From assembly GCA_031763025.1 (NCBI GenBank), contig JASSKH010000001.1, forward strand, positions 12,875,102 through 12,939,101: DNA of 64,000 nt, written 5' to 3'. Within the stretch, counting starts at the first letter, position 1; every line of letters starts with the position of its first letter. The DNA is from Macrocystis pyrifera. Taxonomy: Eukaryota > Sar > Phaeophyceae > Laminariales > Laminariaceae. Below the pieces are notes generated by a model. That model saw only the letters and a program-made list of their open reading frames with translations, made no database searches and was not told the DNA's origin. The translations under genes and the position numbers were made by a program. Below, in pieces: positions 1 through 10,706 of the stretch.

Positions 1-1352
1 GGTGTTGTACTCTGCAGTCTTGTCGGTATTTCACTCTAATATGTGCAATGTATACTCGGATGTTTCGCTCTCAGGACAAAACTACTTCTGCTGCAGTACT
101 CGAAAAATATATTTCTCCATTCACAAATATCTTTCCTTTTGGCACGTAACACGTAGAACGGGTCGTGCTACACAGCAACACATTAACCCAACTCAATAAC
201 AAGTTACCCGCATACAAAGATGTGAACATGTAACACGCCGCAAACAGACTTGTTGCTGTAGTTAGGCACAATGGTTCAACAAATACACCTCTTTCTGCTG
301 TACTTGTTCGGTGCTGCCAGCACCAGACCAACGCTAGGTATGCCAAACTCAGCAACAGGGTGGGCTTAGCAGTCTTCTTGCTGCATATGATACGTAATGA
401 CAATGAAAAGGTGCACACGGGCAAAGGGTCTTTGTGCAGTCAATGAGCTCACATCATTCGCACGTATCTCGACTGAATTATGATGGCACATTTACCCTTC
501 TCATTCAAAATGTATTATGAAGTACTGATATACTGTTAGGACACAGCAATGATACAGGAGCAGACTATTTGCGAAAACATTACTCGACGTTTCGCACTTT
601 CTGAATTGCTCTACTTTCACCTAATAAGACTCGTACTCGCATCGATGCCCAGCCAGAGCCCTCGACCAGTCAAACCATAAATGAGGCAGACGTCATTGTC
701 CTGCAGTGCGTCTACAGGATAACTTCAGTAAGGGAAACTATATACGTATACGTCTGAGCATCTTATTCCTATTTCGAACATTCCTAAATCTCAATCTTCA
801 ATGTTCGGAGATTATCTACCAATTTCAAATCAGTCAACCTAATAACGGAAATCGCCACAGAAATAAATCAACAAAGTAAAAAATGCCTGGTGCGGACATA
901 CGTCCTTCCTGGTGGTGCCCCGGTCCCTTCTCCTCCATCGTCTCCCTCGTGGGGCAGCGCATCCTGTCGTGCACGTGCGTTATCCCGAAAAACACAGAAA
1001 ACGGTTAGGTACTCCTGCCGCGATGCAGCCACCCCTTACACATGCTCCACACGAATAAGAGATTATTCCTCTCAGAGTCGAACAAAAACAGTCACCGCGA
1101 CGGATCTTTGCCTTCAAGTATGGCGTTGTTTGAAGTTAGACCATACGCCGGAGGATGGAAAGTAAAGCTTCGACAATGTTTCACGTCGTAGCAGTCGGCC
1201 CCAATATCATGTCATTCTAAAGAATAGAAAGGTCTGACTGAACTTCCTGCTACAGCGTCTATCACAACGCTATGTTGGTGCCGATGCGTATAATTTCCCC
1301 CCGTCCATTTAACATCATATGTTTGCTTCTCGCTCTCCCTCTCAGTCGCACT
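1..1352. repeat. 1.34-kb direct repeat, copy 1 (truncated by window start)
   Basis: This stretch is nearly the same as 24154-25491, in the same orientation, with scattered substitutions and small indels (by eye a few percent). The shared block ends at the same point in both copies, just after a CTCTCAGTCGCACT motif. Here that motif is followed by an A-rich run (about 1353-1380); in the other copy it is followed by a TA microsatellite. Neither copy contains a convincing open reading frame. An abrupt end against an A-rich or TA-rich tail is what a retroposed non-LTR element or a large non-autonomous element would leave, but no reverse transcriptase is visible, so the class is not known. The left end lies outside the window. 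Confidence 0.9.
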
Positions 1353-1445
1353 AAAAAAAAATATAAATAATAATATTATTACGATTTTTGGGGTCGTTGT
1401 CACTTGCTAGCTCTTGGCAGACAGACCAACTGATAAACAGCTCTT

Positions 1446-1605
1446 CGCAAACCGCCCTTCTTCTTTGAAACAGCGAACAGCCAAACAACCTTTCTTCCTT
1501 CTTTGAAACAGGCGAACAGCCAAACAACCTTTCTTCTTTCTTCTTCGCCGAACAGCCAAACAACCATTGTTCTTTCTTCTTCCGCAAACTGCCAACCAAT
1601 AGACA
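1446..1605. repeat. Tandem repeat, about 36-39 bp unit, ~4 copies
   Basis: A unit reading roughly CGAACAGCCAAACAACC plus a pyrimidine-rich TTCTTTCTTC tail recurs with starts near 1474, 1513, 1549 and 1583, with a partial unit before 1474. The units differ in length mainly in the TTC tract. The minus strand reads through as a repetitive WLFA-type peptide, which is a by-product of the repeat and not a gene. Confidence 0.85.
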
Positions 1606-1658
1606 GCTTTTTCGCACGGCGCCTAAAAGAGGCGTCTCGCCTTCGACGAACGGCATAG

Positions 1659-4294
1659 ATAGGTGCAGCTGTCCGCGACCAAGCTGCTGCTGTCGGTGGC
1701 GAACTTGCTGGTGCTGCAACCCCCGCCTCTCCCTTCTCCACGCCCCCTAAGCTAACCTCCCCCTCGTCGAGAGGCGCGTGGTCCTTGCCCTCTGGCACGA
1801 GAGCGGCAACGATAAAGACCGACCTGGTGCCGGCTGTTGTTTGCGACCAGTGCACGGACCAGCACTTGGTCAAGAACTGCGCGCCTTGTGTCAAAAACGA
1901 AGTGGCCTTCGCCACCTGCAAGGATCTCACGTGCGTGGTGGCGGGATCATCCTGACAGGGCGCACGACTGCGAGTTCTGTGCTCGCCCGATCAAGGAAGG
2001 GACTGTCTCGTACTCCATCGAGACTGCTGACAGTGGTGAGTGTCTTATGTCTATTGTGCATGCTGTCTGGTGCCAGTACGTTTTTTTGGGTTTTCAATTG
2101 CCTTTTTGCATACAAACCTACGTCAAAGCGTTATTTTTGTTTTTTTACTCATCCATACTCGCTCTTTCCCCTTCGTGCGTTGCGTCGGCTCCTCTTACAC
2201 ACAGTGCACGCGAACGCGCACATGCACAACTGTTTGCGGGACGTGAACGAAGGTACGGAGGATTCAGCTGTCGCCGTCACCGCTGCACCGAACGACATGA
2301 GTGCTGCTGCTACTGTGGTGCATTTTCGGTGCATGCACACGATTTGTTGTTTTACATGTTTTGGTGACCCCACGTACTCATTTTGCTCGTTTTCGGCTGC
2401 CGCTGCTGCTGCTGCTGCTGTCAGCGCCAGAGTGAGTGCTGCTGCTGCTGTGCACCTGCTTCTCCTGCGCAATCGCTGCTGCTGTAGTGCTGCTGCGTTG
2501 TTGCCGTGCTGTGCACCTGCTGCTGCTTCTGTGCACTTGCTGCTGCTGTATATAGTGCTGCTGCGTTGTTGCCGTGCATCATGCTGGAAGCGTACATATT
2601 TTCGGGTCGTCAATTCCGTATGTTTTGCGATGGCGGCATACCAGGGTAACTGCTTTTTTTCTTCCTTATTTTCATATCGTTGCTATGCTGCTGCTGCCAA
2701 TGCTGCTGATGCTGCTGCTGCTGCCAACGCTGCGGCGATTCGTTGCAGCTTCTGCTGCTGCTAGTGCTGTAGCTGCTAATGCTGCTGCTGCTAATGCTGC
2801 CGCAATATCCACTGAATGTTCGAATGTACTCGGATTACTGTTTTTCTTGGTCGTTTTTGTACCCAAATGGTTCCTTTTGATCCGTGAAAAAAATATTTTT
2901 GTCGTTTTGCTCCTGCATTTTGCGTACCTACTGCAATTTTTCTCGTTTTTGGCTTGGTTATTTTCATATATGTCGTTGCTATGCTGCTGCTGTGGTGCTG
3001 CTGCGTTGTTGCCGTATATCATGCTGCACTTGTGTGTGTACATATTTCGGTATCGTCAATGAAATTCCGTAGGTTTTGCGATTGCGGCATACCAGGGTAC
3101 ATATTTTTTTTCTTCTTTATTTTCATATCGTTGCGATGCTGCTGCTGCCAACACGGGTTATTGTTTTCATTGGCCATTTTTGTACCCAAATGCTTTTTTT
3201 TATACGTAAAAAAATATATGTGCTCCTGCATTTTGCGTACGTACTACTTTTTCTCGTATTTCGTATTGTTGCTATGCTGCTGCGTTGTTACCGTACAGCA
3301 TGCGGAGGTGGGTCTATAGTGAGGTACCAAAAATACTTTTCGGACGGCCTCGGGGTACATACTTTTTTTTTTCCCTTATTTTCATATCGTTGCTATGCTG
3401 CTGCTGCCAACGCTGTGGCGATCCGTTGCTACTTCTGCTGCTGCTGCTGCTGCTGCTGCTTTTAGTGCTGCCGCGAGATTCACTGAATGTTTGATAATTG
3501 TGTTTCCTGGTCGTTTTGTGGCGCTGCTGCGTTGTTTCCGTACATCATGCTGGACATGATTGGTGTGTCTTTTACACTTAAACTTGTGCGTGTGTACATA
3601 TTTCTGTGTCGTCAATGATTTTTTTTGTGGTGCTGCTGCGTTGTTGCCGTACATCATGCTGGACGTGATTTGTGTGTGTACTGTGCTAAACTTGTGTGTG
3701 TACATATTTCTGTATCGTCAATGAAATTACGTACTTGCTGCTTCTGCTGCTGCTGCTGCTGCCGTCGTATGGCAAGCGATTACGTACTGCTGTTGTGCCG
3801 CTGTAGAGCAGTACAAATAATGAACTCTGCCCCCCCATCCCCCTTCCCCCTCCCCCGCCATTCCCTGCACGCCACTCCCGCCCCGCACACCCTTTCTATG
3901 TTTAGTTCGACCAGGTCCGTGGCAAGTGCTACAACTGCCGCCTGACGGACTCCAATATCAAAGACGGAGGTATCATCATCAAGCGCAAGAAGACATCCTT
4001 CCATTTCGCCTGCTCCAGGGCTTCGCGGAATTCCGAAGCTGTACACCAAGCAGATTGTCGCCATCCAGGACGAACGAAAGGAAACAAATTGTTTCCCACA
4101 TTTCCCAAAATCACGATTATTTCTTCCTACACATATCCAACGGGTTCAACAGCGAACAGATCCACACTCTGGGCCTCCCGCCTCGTTTCTACAGCATCCT
4201 GGAAGACAATTTACGTATAATGTCGCATCCAAACTCCTATGCTGGCTACATCGAAATCGCGGCCGCCCAGCAGCTATATACCACATTTCCATAA
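1659..4294 (+). pseudogene. Broken PHD/ePHD-like zinc-finger gene with a large CTG-repeat intron
   Basis: The first coding block (1659-1953) reads a cysteine-rich segment containing VCDQCTDQH, NCAPC, ATCKDLTC. After a stop, the next frame continues with HDCEFCARPIKEGT (about 1956-2035). A good donor (GTGAGT) sits at 2036. A pyrimidine tract and TTTAG at 3901-3905 look like the acceptor, followed by KCYNCRLTDS, then GGIII, then FHFACSRAS. The order Cys-x2-Cys, GG-I, FH-x2-C is typical of extended PHD zinc-binding modules in chromatin proteins. The frames do not join cleanly across the proposed intron, and the 3' part (3926-4294) continues only by changing frame again. I therefore call it a pseudogene or badly decayed gene rather than a working reader protein. 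The family assignment is inference from cysteine/histidine spacing alone. Confidence 0.45.
2398..3765. repeat. CTG/GCT-rich higher-order repeat inside the intron-like region
   Basis: Runs of CTG/GCT triplets (for example 2398-2420, 2690-2760, 3436-3460, 3739-3760) are embedded in longer repeated units. A motif of the type GCTGCTGCGTTGTTGCCGTA followed by CATCATGCTGG occurs near 2555, 2997, 3273, 3522 and 3631. A second motif, TTATTTTCATATCGTTGC, occurs near 2667, 3119 and 3377. So this is a set of several-hundred-base units, each carrying triplet tracts, and not simple microsatellite sequence. The alanine- and leucine-rich reading frames across it are low-complexity shadows. Confidence 0.85.
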
Positions 4295-4457
4295 CCGTTG
4301 TCGTTGCCGGACTGCTGCTTTATCTCCTGTCCCAAACCTTCCTTTAAACAACAGCCTGTATGTTGTATATCATCCACATGCCAAGCACTACTCCACTCTC
4401 TCCCCACACTGATGAAAGATGTTATTCTTATTATTAGACGAATGTCATTCTTACTCT

Positions 4458-4557
4458 NNNNNNNNNNNNNNNNNNNNNNNNNNNNNNNNNNNNNNNNNNN
4501 NNNNNNNNNNNNNNNNNNNNNNNNNNNNNNNNNNNNNNNNNNNNNNNNNNNNNNNNN
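4458..4557. other. Assembly gap (100 N)
   Basis: Exactly one hundred undetermined bases, the usual placeholder for a scaffold gap of unknown length. It lies directly before the point where repeat copy A begins, and about 700 bases after the CTG-rich block. Confidence 1.
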
Positions 4558-6427
4558 GTTACTGGAGTACGAGTTCCATGGATAAGAAACCGCAGTCGTT
4601 TTTACGTCCCTTTAGACGGAGAGAGGCGGCATACTGTCTCCACCATCGCGCCGAGCACTTTCCGTTTACATCACAACATCTATCCGACCTGCTCAAGTAT
4701 CTAGTAGAAAGTTCGAAACATGTGTGCATCTACGTACGAAGCGACATCCATCAAACACACTTCACACTATTCGATCCATGTCGACGTCGACCTCCACACA
4801 TCCACCGAACGAACGAGCCCACTCAGCAATGCTGAGCTTCCCCGCCTACACCCCGAATGATATTAACCAACATACTTCTCCACTCCTGCATACCCTTCGT
4901 TGGTATTTGTGGTGTTCTACACGTGCTGAAAATCTAAGTCCACTCTGACCTCCACACCGACCAAAAACAGACTAGTCCACCCATCCACGAACCTCCCCCT
5001 TCTCCCGCAGTTTAAACATATGGGCGGAAAAACATCATTATTCCGGATTCATTCGCATACCAAAAATGAAATCCATCCTTGCGAAGGAACCGGGTGTACC
5101 GTAGAGATAACGATTTGCGTCGTGTCGCATCTTTCAGGTTCCATGCGATGTCGCTGTCCTTGGGGCTGTGTCACATTTATCAATCAGCAATGTAATCAAC
5201 GCGAAAGGCTACTGCTACTGCTGTAGAGCACCTTACTCAATTGAACCGACGATGTTAACTTTGGGCAACGTTCGCCGGGCCGACACACTTGAAGGAGATG
5301 CTTGTATTCGGTTGGAACGGGATGCTGCCGCGCAATTCAAATGTCTATGATCGTGTGTTCTACAGCCGAGTTGAACAACATTTGTCGCTCAAAGTCTACG
5401 GAAGGATTACGCATCAGTATTCAACGACACCGGATACGGGCGCAACACTGAGAGCTGAAAACGTTGGGCGGGTTGTGCGTGGCACGTGCTACCCCCCACA
5501 TGTACGCTACCGGAGAGCCACTGTCGAACACACAGTAATATTGATCGGTGTACGAAACAGTCAACAAGTGCGTACGGTCTCCAGCGGTATGTTCTTGTCC
5601 ACGCCCCGGCGGACTCGAACGGTGAGTTACTCAACCATGAGCTGCACCTGAGTGTTCGGTTCAGAGTTCGGACAACGAGGCACGTGTTAGATTCACCCCC
5701 TCTCACGTGAAACAACGAATCGTAACACGCTAGTACTGGTTCTGGGTCACATGGAGAACGAGGCAAGGGATTTTTATGGCTGGCGTTAGTCTGATCACGA
5801 CCCCTGTCGACGAAGGGTGCTAGCCCAAGAACATAAAGTAGTTCCAGCTGTAGTTGCCATCGGTGGACAACAGAATACCCCCGTAGTCATTGTGGTAGGC
5901 GCTTTAGGATATCGAAATGCGGGGCAAGCTGTAACTTGTCGCGATGGCAGGACAGGATACCCCTGACGATTTACGAGTGTAAGAATAAAGTACCGGGAAG
6001 GACCTACAACGTGATTGCAAGCCTTGAACTCGAAACGTGATGTGTATGCGGTCTGGACTATTAAACCGGATCTTATAAGACTGAAAAGGCCGTCAGGGGG
6101 AAAAAAACGGACGCAAATGGGTTTTTCACGGTCTAACGTGTTCCCCTACGTCGTGGGGGAGTAGGTAACCACCAAAGTCCACACCGTCTAGACAACGTAC
6201 GAATGATCTAAGACATCCTAACGTACACGCGTCTCGCGCTTTGCCTTGTATACGTTGGTGAACACTCGGTCGTCAAACGTATAGTAGACATTACAACCGC
6301 AAGTGATGTATCCAAAGACTTTTACCGACTAATGCATAAGTTGTATGTCAGTGGGCAAAAAATAACATGACATGTACAGAATGTTTTACGGGTTGAGTTA
6401 TTCTGAAGTATTTGGTTTCTTAAATAT

Positions 6428-6930
6428 TCATTCGACGTACAGGGTGACATGCTGCAACCCTCGTAAACCATATACCTCCGTCAGGCTGAGCCACACGTCG
6501 CTGTTCGACTGGTAGTCGTCAAGGTATAGCTTAAGCTCAGACGTCTCATCCGTTTGGAGGTCGAAAGTCTGGAATCCATTCGTTTTACCGCTGGACTTGA
6601 TCTTGCTGATGTATTTTCCGTTCGAGTACACCTTCAGCTTACGAGTGTTCTCCTTGCCGTCGTAGAAGGCGATTTTAATTTTCTCGAGGTCCTGAGGTTC
6701 CTTGAACTTGTATTTGATCCAGCACCCCTTGTCGTTGTCGAGGATTTCTCCCTTGCACGACCAGCGAGAGTTCGACGCGAGGCTGTCGTCCGGGTGTTTT
6801 CGGGGATGCAGCCGTCCGGCCTACAGCCAGGGTATTTCGTCCTCGGGTCGTACCCAGAGGCACTCACTTTGACGGTTGTCCTATCGCCTGCATCGACAAG
6901 GGCTGGTATGGGGGCGGCAGGTGGTACACA
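6428..6930 (-). pseudogene. F5/8 type C (discoidin-like) domain exon, copy A
   Basis: Reading the minus strand from about 6930, a domain of roughly 165 residues unfolds in order: VDAGDRTTVKVSASGYDPR, CRPDGCIPENT, then after a one-base frame slip SRWSCKGEILDN, GCWIKYKF, KIKIAFYDGKENT, KVYSNGKY, FQTFDL, ELKLYLDDY, VWLSLTEV. The pattern PENT...SRWS...W-I-x-Y...I-x-I-A-F-Y-x-G...TFDL is that of F5/8 type C / discoidin carbohydrate-binding modules of secreted proteins. Only one frame break interrupts this copy, making it the best preserved in the window. No upstream or downstream exon can be joined with confidence. An exon-sized piece of a once-secreted lectin-like or enzyme-linked binding protein is the likely origin. 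Confidence 0.6.
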
Positions 6931-7984
6931 TATGACGAAGGATATGGTGGATTAGTATTCATCTCCCTTCATGTACGTATGATCGGGCAAACATGTATGT
7001 TTCCTGAGTGTGACCCCGTCGTCGGTCGTCGCTTTCTGAGAAAAACAAAAAGGTGCGGACCGCTTGTGGGGTGTGAGGTGGCATCACCAGCGGACCTCGA
7101 GCCAACTACGATATTTGGACAAATACGTTCTAAAGTTCATTGGCGGCTAAACCAAAGTTCAGGCATGCCTTCCAGTGGTGCGTACCGCAGTAGGTGCTGG
7201 GTATTCGCCGTAACACTAACCCATCGCGTACGCCGTACCCTATCGTGTACGGACCTGGAGCTTCATGAAATCATGTTATCTCAAGGATAAAAGGCTCTAC
7301 GGCAGGCCACTCCGCCCCAGTTGCGACAGAGACACATTTGTTTATCTCCGCGGATTATATACGTTATGTAACTCACTGTTCGACCAGGGAAGCACGAATG
7401 AACAAATCGAACGTCACACCATCCTTGTTCGAGCGCAAGCCACTGAAACCCAGTCTAACGTTTTAAATCAATCACGGAGTACTTTCATATTATCGTACGA
7501 ACCCCCTTTCTAAATATGGTATCTGACCTTTCTAGGAGCGTGATATCCGGGATTAGGATACGCGTGCTTCCCTGGTGGTGGACGCTAACTACAGTAGCTT
7601 GCGCCACTGTTCGTTGCTCAAAGCATCCATGTAATAGTTTCGCCCACTTCGACACTTGGTAAACGTACGAGCAGGGCTAGAAACGGCGATGAAACTTTAA
7701 CTACACGAGTTACTGTTAGTATGGACCACGACAGCAGTATGTGTTGTACTAGTACAACTACCCAAAGTAGTATCACAGTGGTGTGAAGTGTTGACGACCT
7801 GGCCCGAACGTAGTAATTCCGACACTTTGTTGCGCCAGGATTAGACCAGTTATAACAGGTACCACTAACTCCGCGCTAAGTTGCACATTCCCAGAGATTT
7901 TTCACATGGTTTGGGCTAGAGTTGTGGTTGGCGAATACTACAGCTTGACGCATTCTCGGCATGTATCCTAGTACTGTACTGCTG

Positions 7985-8406
7985 TAATTATGTTTTTTGG
8001 GCGTGTGTTGTTAGCGTGTATACACCCTAGTTCGAATTTAGCTTTTGTGCCGTCAAAACCTTCAGCGCCATGCTGTTCACCCACAAGCAGCGCAATAAGT
8101 TACAATCCGAACCAGGGTGAATCTTGTGCTGGTGCCTGGAGCACAGGAGTTGCACCAATCGCTCTTATAAGGAAACCAAATACCCCCTGCATACTACGGG
8201 GCAGTTGTTTTGGTTACGATAGATACCTCAAGGCTAAGGCTACAGGCAGGTGGGGAGCCGGATCCATGCGGAAAAACAATACCAGGCACGGTAATATATT
8301 TGCAGAAGCCATACATTCTTCTTTCGGACCGTTCCGTCAAAAAACATTTTATGTGCCTTTGTTCATGTGGAATGCGTCGATGCCGAGAGGCTTTCGTCAG
8401 ACACAA
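7985..8406 (-). pseudogene. Conserved decayed block of the gene family, copy A
   Basis: This block matches 53350-53760 well, and its 5' part (minus strand) weakly matches 19180-19310. Minus-strand remnants shared between the copies include a start of the type IDAFHxN, then VPxxVxPH, SPP, and a C-terminal ALLVGEQH. All copies need frame changes to read through. I do not recognise the fold. It lies between the F5/8C exon and the glycine-codon-rich tract in both A and D, so it is probably another exon of the same ancestral gene. Confidence 0.35.
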
Positions 8407-9021
8407 GCAACCGTACAGAGGAACTTAACGCCAGAAAGATAGCAGACCCCGACAAGGTGACATTTGATGATAGGATACGATTGCACACTACCTACTCGTT
8501 GCATTCCTGAATCTTGACATGCAGACGTGTTCCTTGGCTGACGAAACCTACTGCTCTTCGTGGATGAAGGTACTGGCATTTATGGTGATGGCGGTGCCCT
8601 CGTATCGTATCAATCGTTCATACTTCTCCGCTGCTCACCACAAGGGTTGTCGACCAAATCGATACGAGCCCGTTGATATTGAATCTAGAGCGATACGGCA
8701 TTTGTTCGCTTCAGTAAATTTCCAGTCATCTATGACAATTGGAATTTGGGCCGAAGAAAGACCATTTGATCTCCATAGGGACGAATGCAATCTATCAACG
8801 CCACACCATTCAAACACTAATGTGGAGATACGTTTGCTCTCAACAAATATTCAGGTTGACCAACGTCACAAACACAGGACAAAAAACTTAGGCGGTTCCT
8901 TAGTATCAATATACGGCGTGATCCCTGATTGCATGGACTGTACCACCTGAGCCATGCCTGTATTCGTCTTACCTGAGGAAGTGCCGACGGTAGCAGCGTA
9001 GATGGCAGCCAGGAGGGTAAA

Positions 9022-9026
9022 AGGAC
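9022..9026. other. Paralogous empty site for the copia insertion (AGGAC)
   Basis: Sequence on both sides of this AGGAC (CAGGAGGGTAAAAGGAC, then GCATAGTGC and on to TGTCAGGCGGT) matches the left flank of the copia element (ending AGGAC at 54388-54392) and its right flank (AGGACGCATAACGC at 61529 onward). It therefore shows the arrangement before insertion. Confidence 0.85.
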
Positions 9027-9059
9027 GCATAGTGCAAAAAGGTGGTATATTACGGAAAT

Positions 9060-9125
9060 TTACGTGTCAGGCGGTTGAGGCGGTGGTGGTGGTTGTGGTG
9101 GTGTGGTTGTGGTGAGTTGTGCGTG
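9060..9125. repeat. GGT/GTG-rich low-complexity tract
   Basis: A run of GGTGGTGGTTGTGGTGGTG-type triplets. The equivalent tract in copy D is 61575-61635 and is somewhat longer. It marks a fixed point within the gene/repeat unit. Confidence 0.8.
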
Positions 9126-10189
9126 GCGCGGTGGAAACGCGAAATAACATTGAAAGGGTTCCTCACCCAAGCGCGTGCAACCTCTGAACCAGCTATCGGT
9201 CTGTCCAGCAATATGAACTGGCATCCGAAAGAGGTGAAGGAACCGGGTTAAAACGAAAACCTCGCTAACTGGATAGAGCTATATCACGTTGGACTATGGT
9301 CTTTGTCGGTATTGCGCCGGCTGAACTATAATCCCTGTCTCCGTACCGATCTCGTGCTTTGGCTGCAGGTAGGTCTGAATGTCGTCCGGAATGATTTACT
9401 GGGATGACCTCTGCGCATGCCCGATCGTCGGAGCCAGGCTTACACCAGCCAAAACTAAGGGTATTAGCAGAACGAACGCTAGCTACGGTACGGCGCAGAA
9501 TATGTTTGCTTCGATAGTGTCCCCATACTACTGAGCATTGGACAATAGGCTGCCGCACTGAAATGTCTACTGAACATTGACCACGACAGCGGAAGGCTAC
9601 AGTCACCGATAGTAATATTACCTATCACGCTTACTTTCAAGCGGTTTTATCGCGTAGGCACCGCAGTATTTCATTTTGCGCGTTTCTGCCGGCTGTCACG
9701 CGCACGGACAATAATCGTACGGATTTCAGCGAACGAAAGCGACACGCTCCATTTGGTCTCGCGTCCGCGTTGACGACGAGGTCATGCGGTAATGGTGTCG
9801 TCACTTTTTCATTACAGCAATGCTTTCGCTTCGTATCTGTCGATAATTACACGGACGTACTGGAGTAGGCGACCCTCCTGGTCGCTTGCTGAATAACGAT
9901 GACTAAGAACTTGGTCCGCGCTAGTGTACAGTAAGAAGTATTTCACAAGTATCCGCTTGAGAAACAGTAAGAGTTCCTTCTCAATGTCCGTATTCGAAGT
10001 AAAGTTATTTTGTACCAGACAGTGGCTACTGTAAAACCTACGCCCAGCGAGTAAGGCGGGCGTTAGTGCGTTCCCACTGTAGGTAAAGTGAACATGTTAA
10101 TGGCTACTTGAGGACCTGCGGTATTACATCGCATGTGCCGTTTTAAAGTGGAGTAGAGATCTGTGGAAGGTATGTGAAGTATGTCGAGA

Positions 10190-10335
10190 AGGAATGCATC
10201 AACGAGAAATAACACCAATTTTCAACATTGTGCACAATCTATTCGTTCTTACCGCCGTGAAACCACAGCAGCAGTATCGCTTGACGAGGGGACTTCCAAC
10301 CACAAACTTATTCGAGCCCACACCTGAAATATACA
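10190..10335 (-). pseudogene. Second F5/8C-like domain remnant, copy A
   Basis: The minus strand reads ILLLWFHGGKNE, then VENWCYFS and MHSFST, with stops between. Its counterpart at 62613-62830 is open and reads ILLLWFHDGKNEGIVHT, AENWRFFSWMHS. The run I-x-L-x-W-F-H-x-G-K-N-E lines up with IKIAFYDGKENT of the better preserved discoidin-like exon at 6428-6930. I infer a second, more diverged domain of the same type in the ancestral protein. Confidence 0.35.
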
Positions 10336-10706
10336 GTACCAGTTAAGTAATATATATTTCTACAAGTGCAGTCTAGAAGTCGATCGGTTTCCGTATACGG
10401 GCATGCGAAACACATTCTTCGTATCACAAGTCACTCGATGGGTGGAAACAGATTATGGTAGTTATCCCGGCGCTATTGCATACGCGTATGGGTTTTAGAT
10501 GAACAAGCTGTATATGGGCTCGCTTCAAAGTCAAGCATAGCTCACCCTCAACTGAATCACTACTCGTCCACTGCGATGCAGCATCCTGGTCAACTTTCGT
10601 AGAACAGGATCCCAGCTAGGTTTTACCACCATGCGCTCTGTTTCTTACTGGCCACCATCTACGCTGCACCATTGGCTCTTATCCCTGTCTGTATTGTATG
10701 TCAATA

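Larger units (their letters stand above)
4558..10706 (-). repeat. Diverged gene/repeat unit, copy A (about 6.1 kb)
   Basis: Ordered blocks of similarity link this stretch to copy B (16050 onward) and copy D (49875-54392 plus 61529-63204). Examples: 4735-4760 with 16246 and 49986 (GCATCTACGTACGAA-type); 5282-5330 with 16800 and 50537; 5630-5680 with 17145-17195; 6428-6930 with 17997 and 51800; 7985-8400 with 53350-53760; 9050-9120 with 61560-61630; 10196-10330 with 62680-62820. Similarity to copy D stops near 10706 (and 63204). Recognisable peptide remnants read on the minus strand and all have frameshifts or stops. I interpret the unit as one copy of a decayed multi-exon gene family. A mobile element cannot be excluded because neither clear termini nor target duplications were found. 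Confidence 0.75.

Noticed and set aside
71..424. 117-codon minus-strand frame in the 1.34-kb repeat
   Set aside because: The matching copy at 24154 breaks this frame, and no protein family pattern is visible.
1400..1930. 176-codon minus-strand frame with repeated WLFA peptides
   Set aside because: Produced by the 36-39-bp tandem repeat and by the antisense of the zinc-finger exon.
1778..2764. 328-codon plus-strand frame rich in Ala, Leu and Cys
   Set aside because: Runs through the splice-donor candidate into CTG repeats; most of it is triplet-repeat low complexity.
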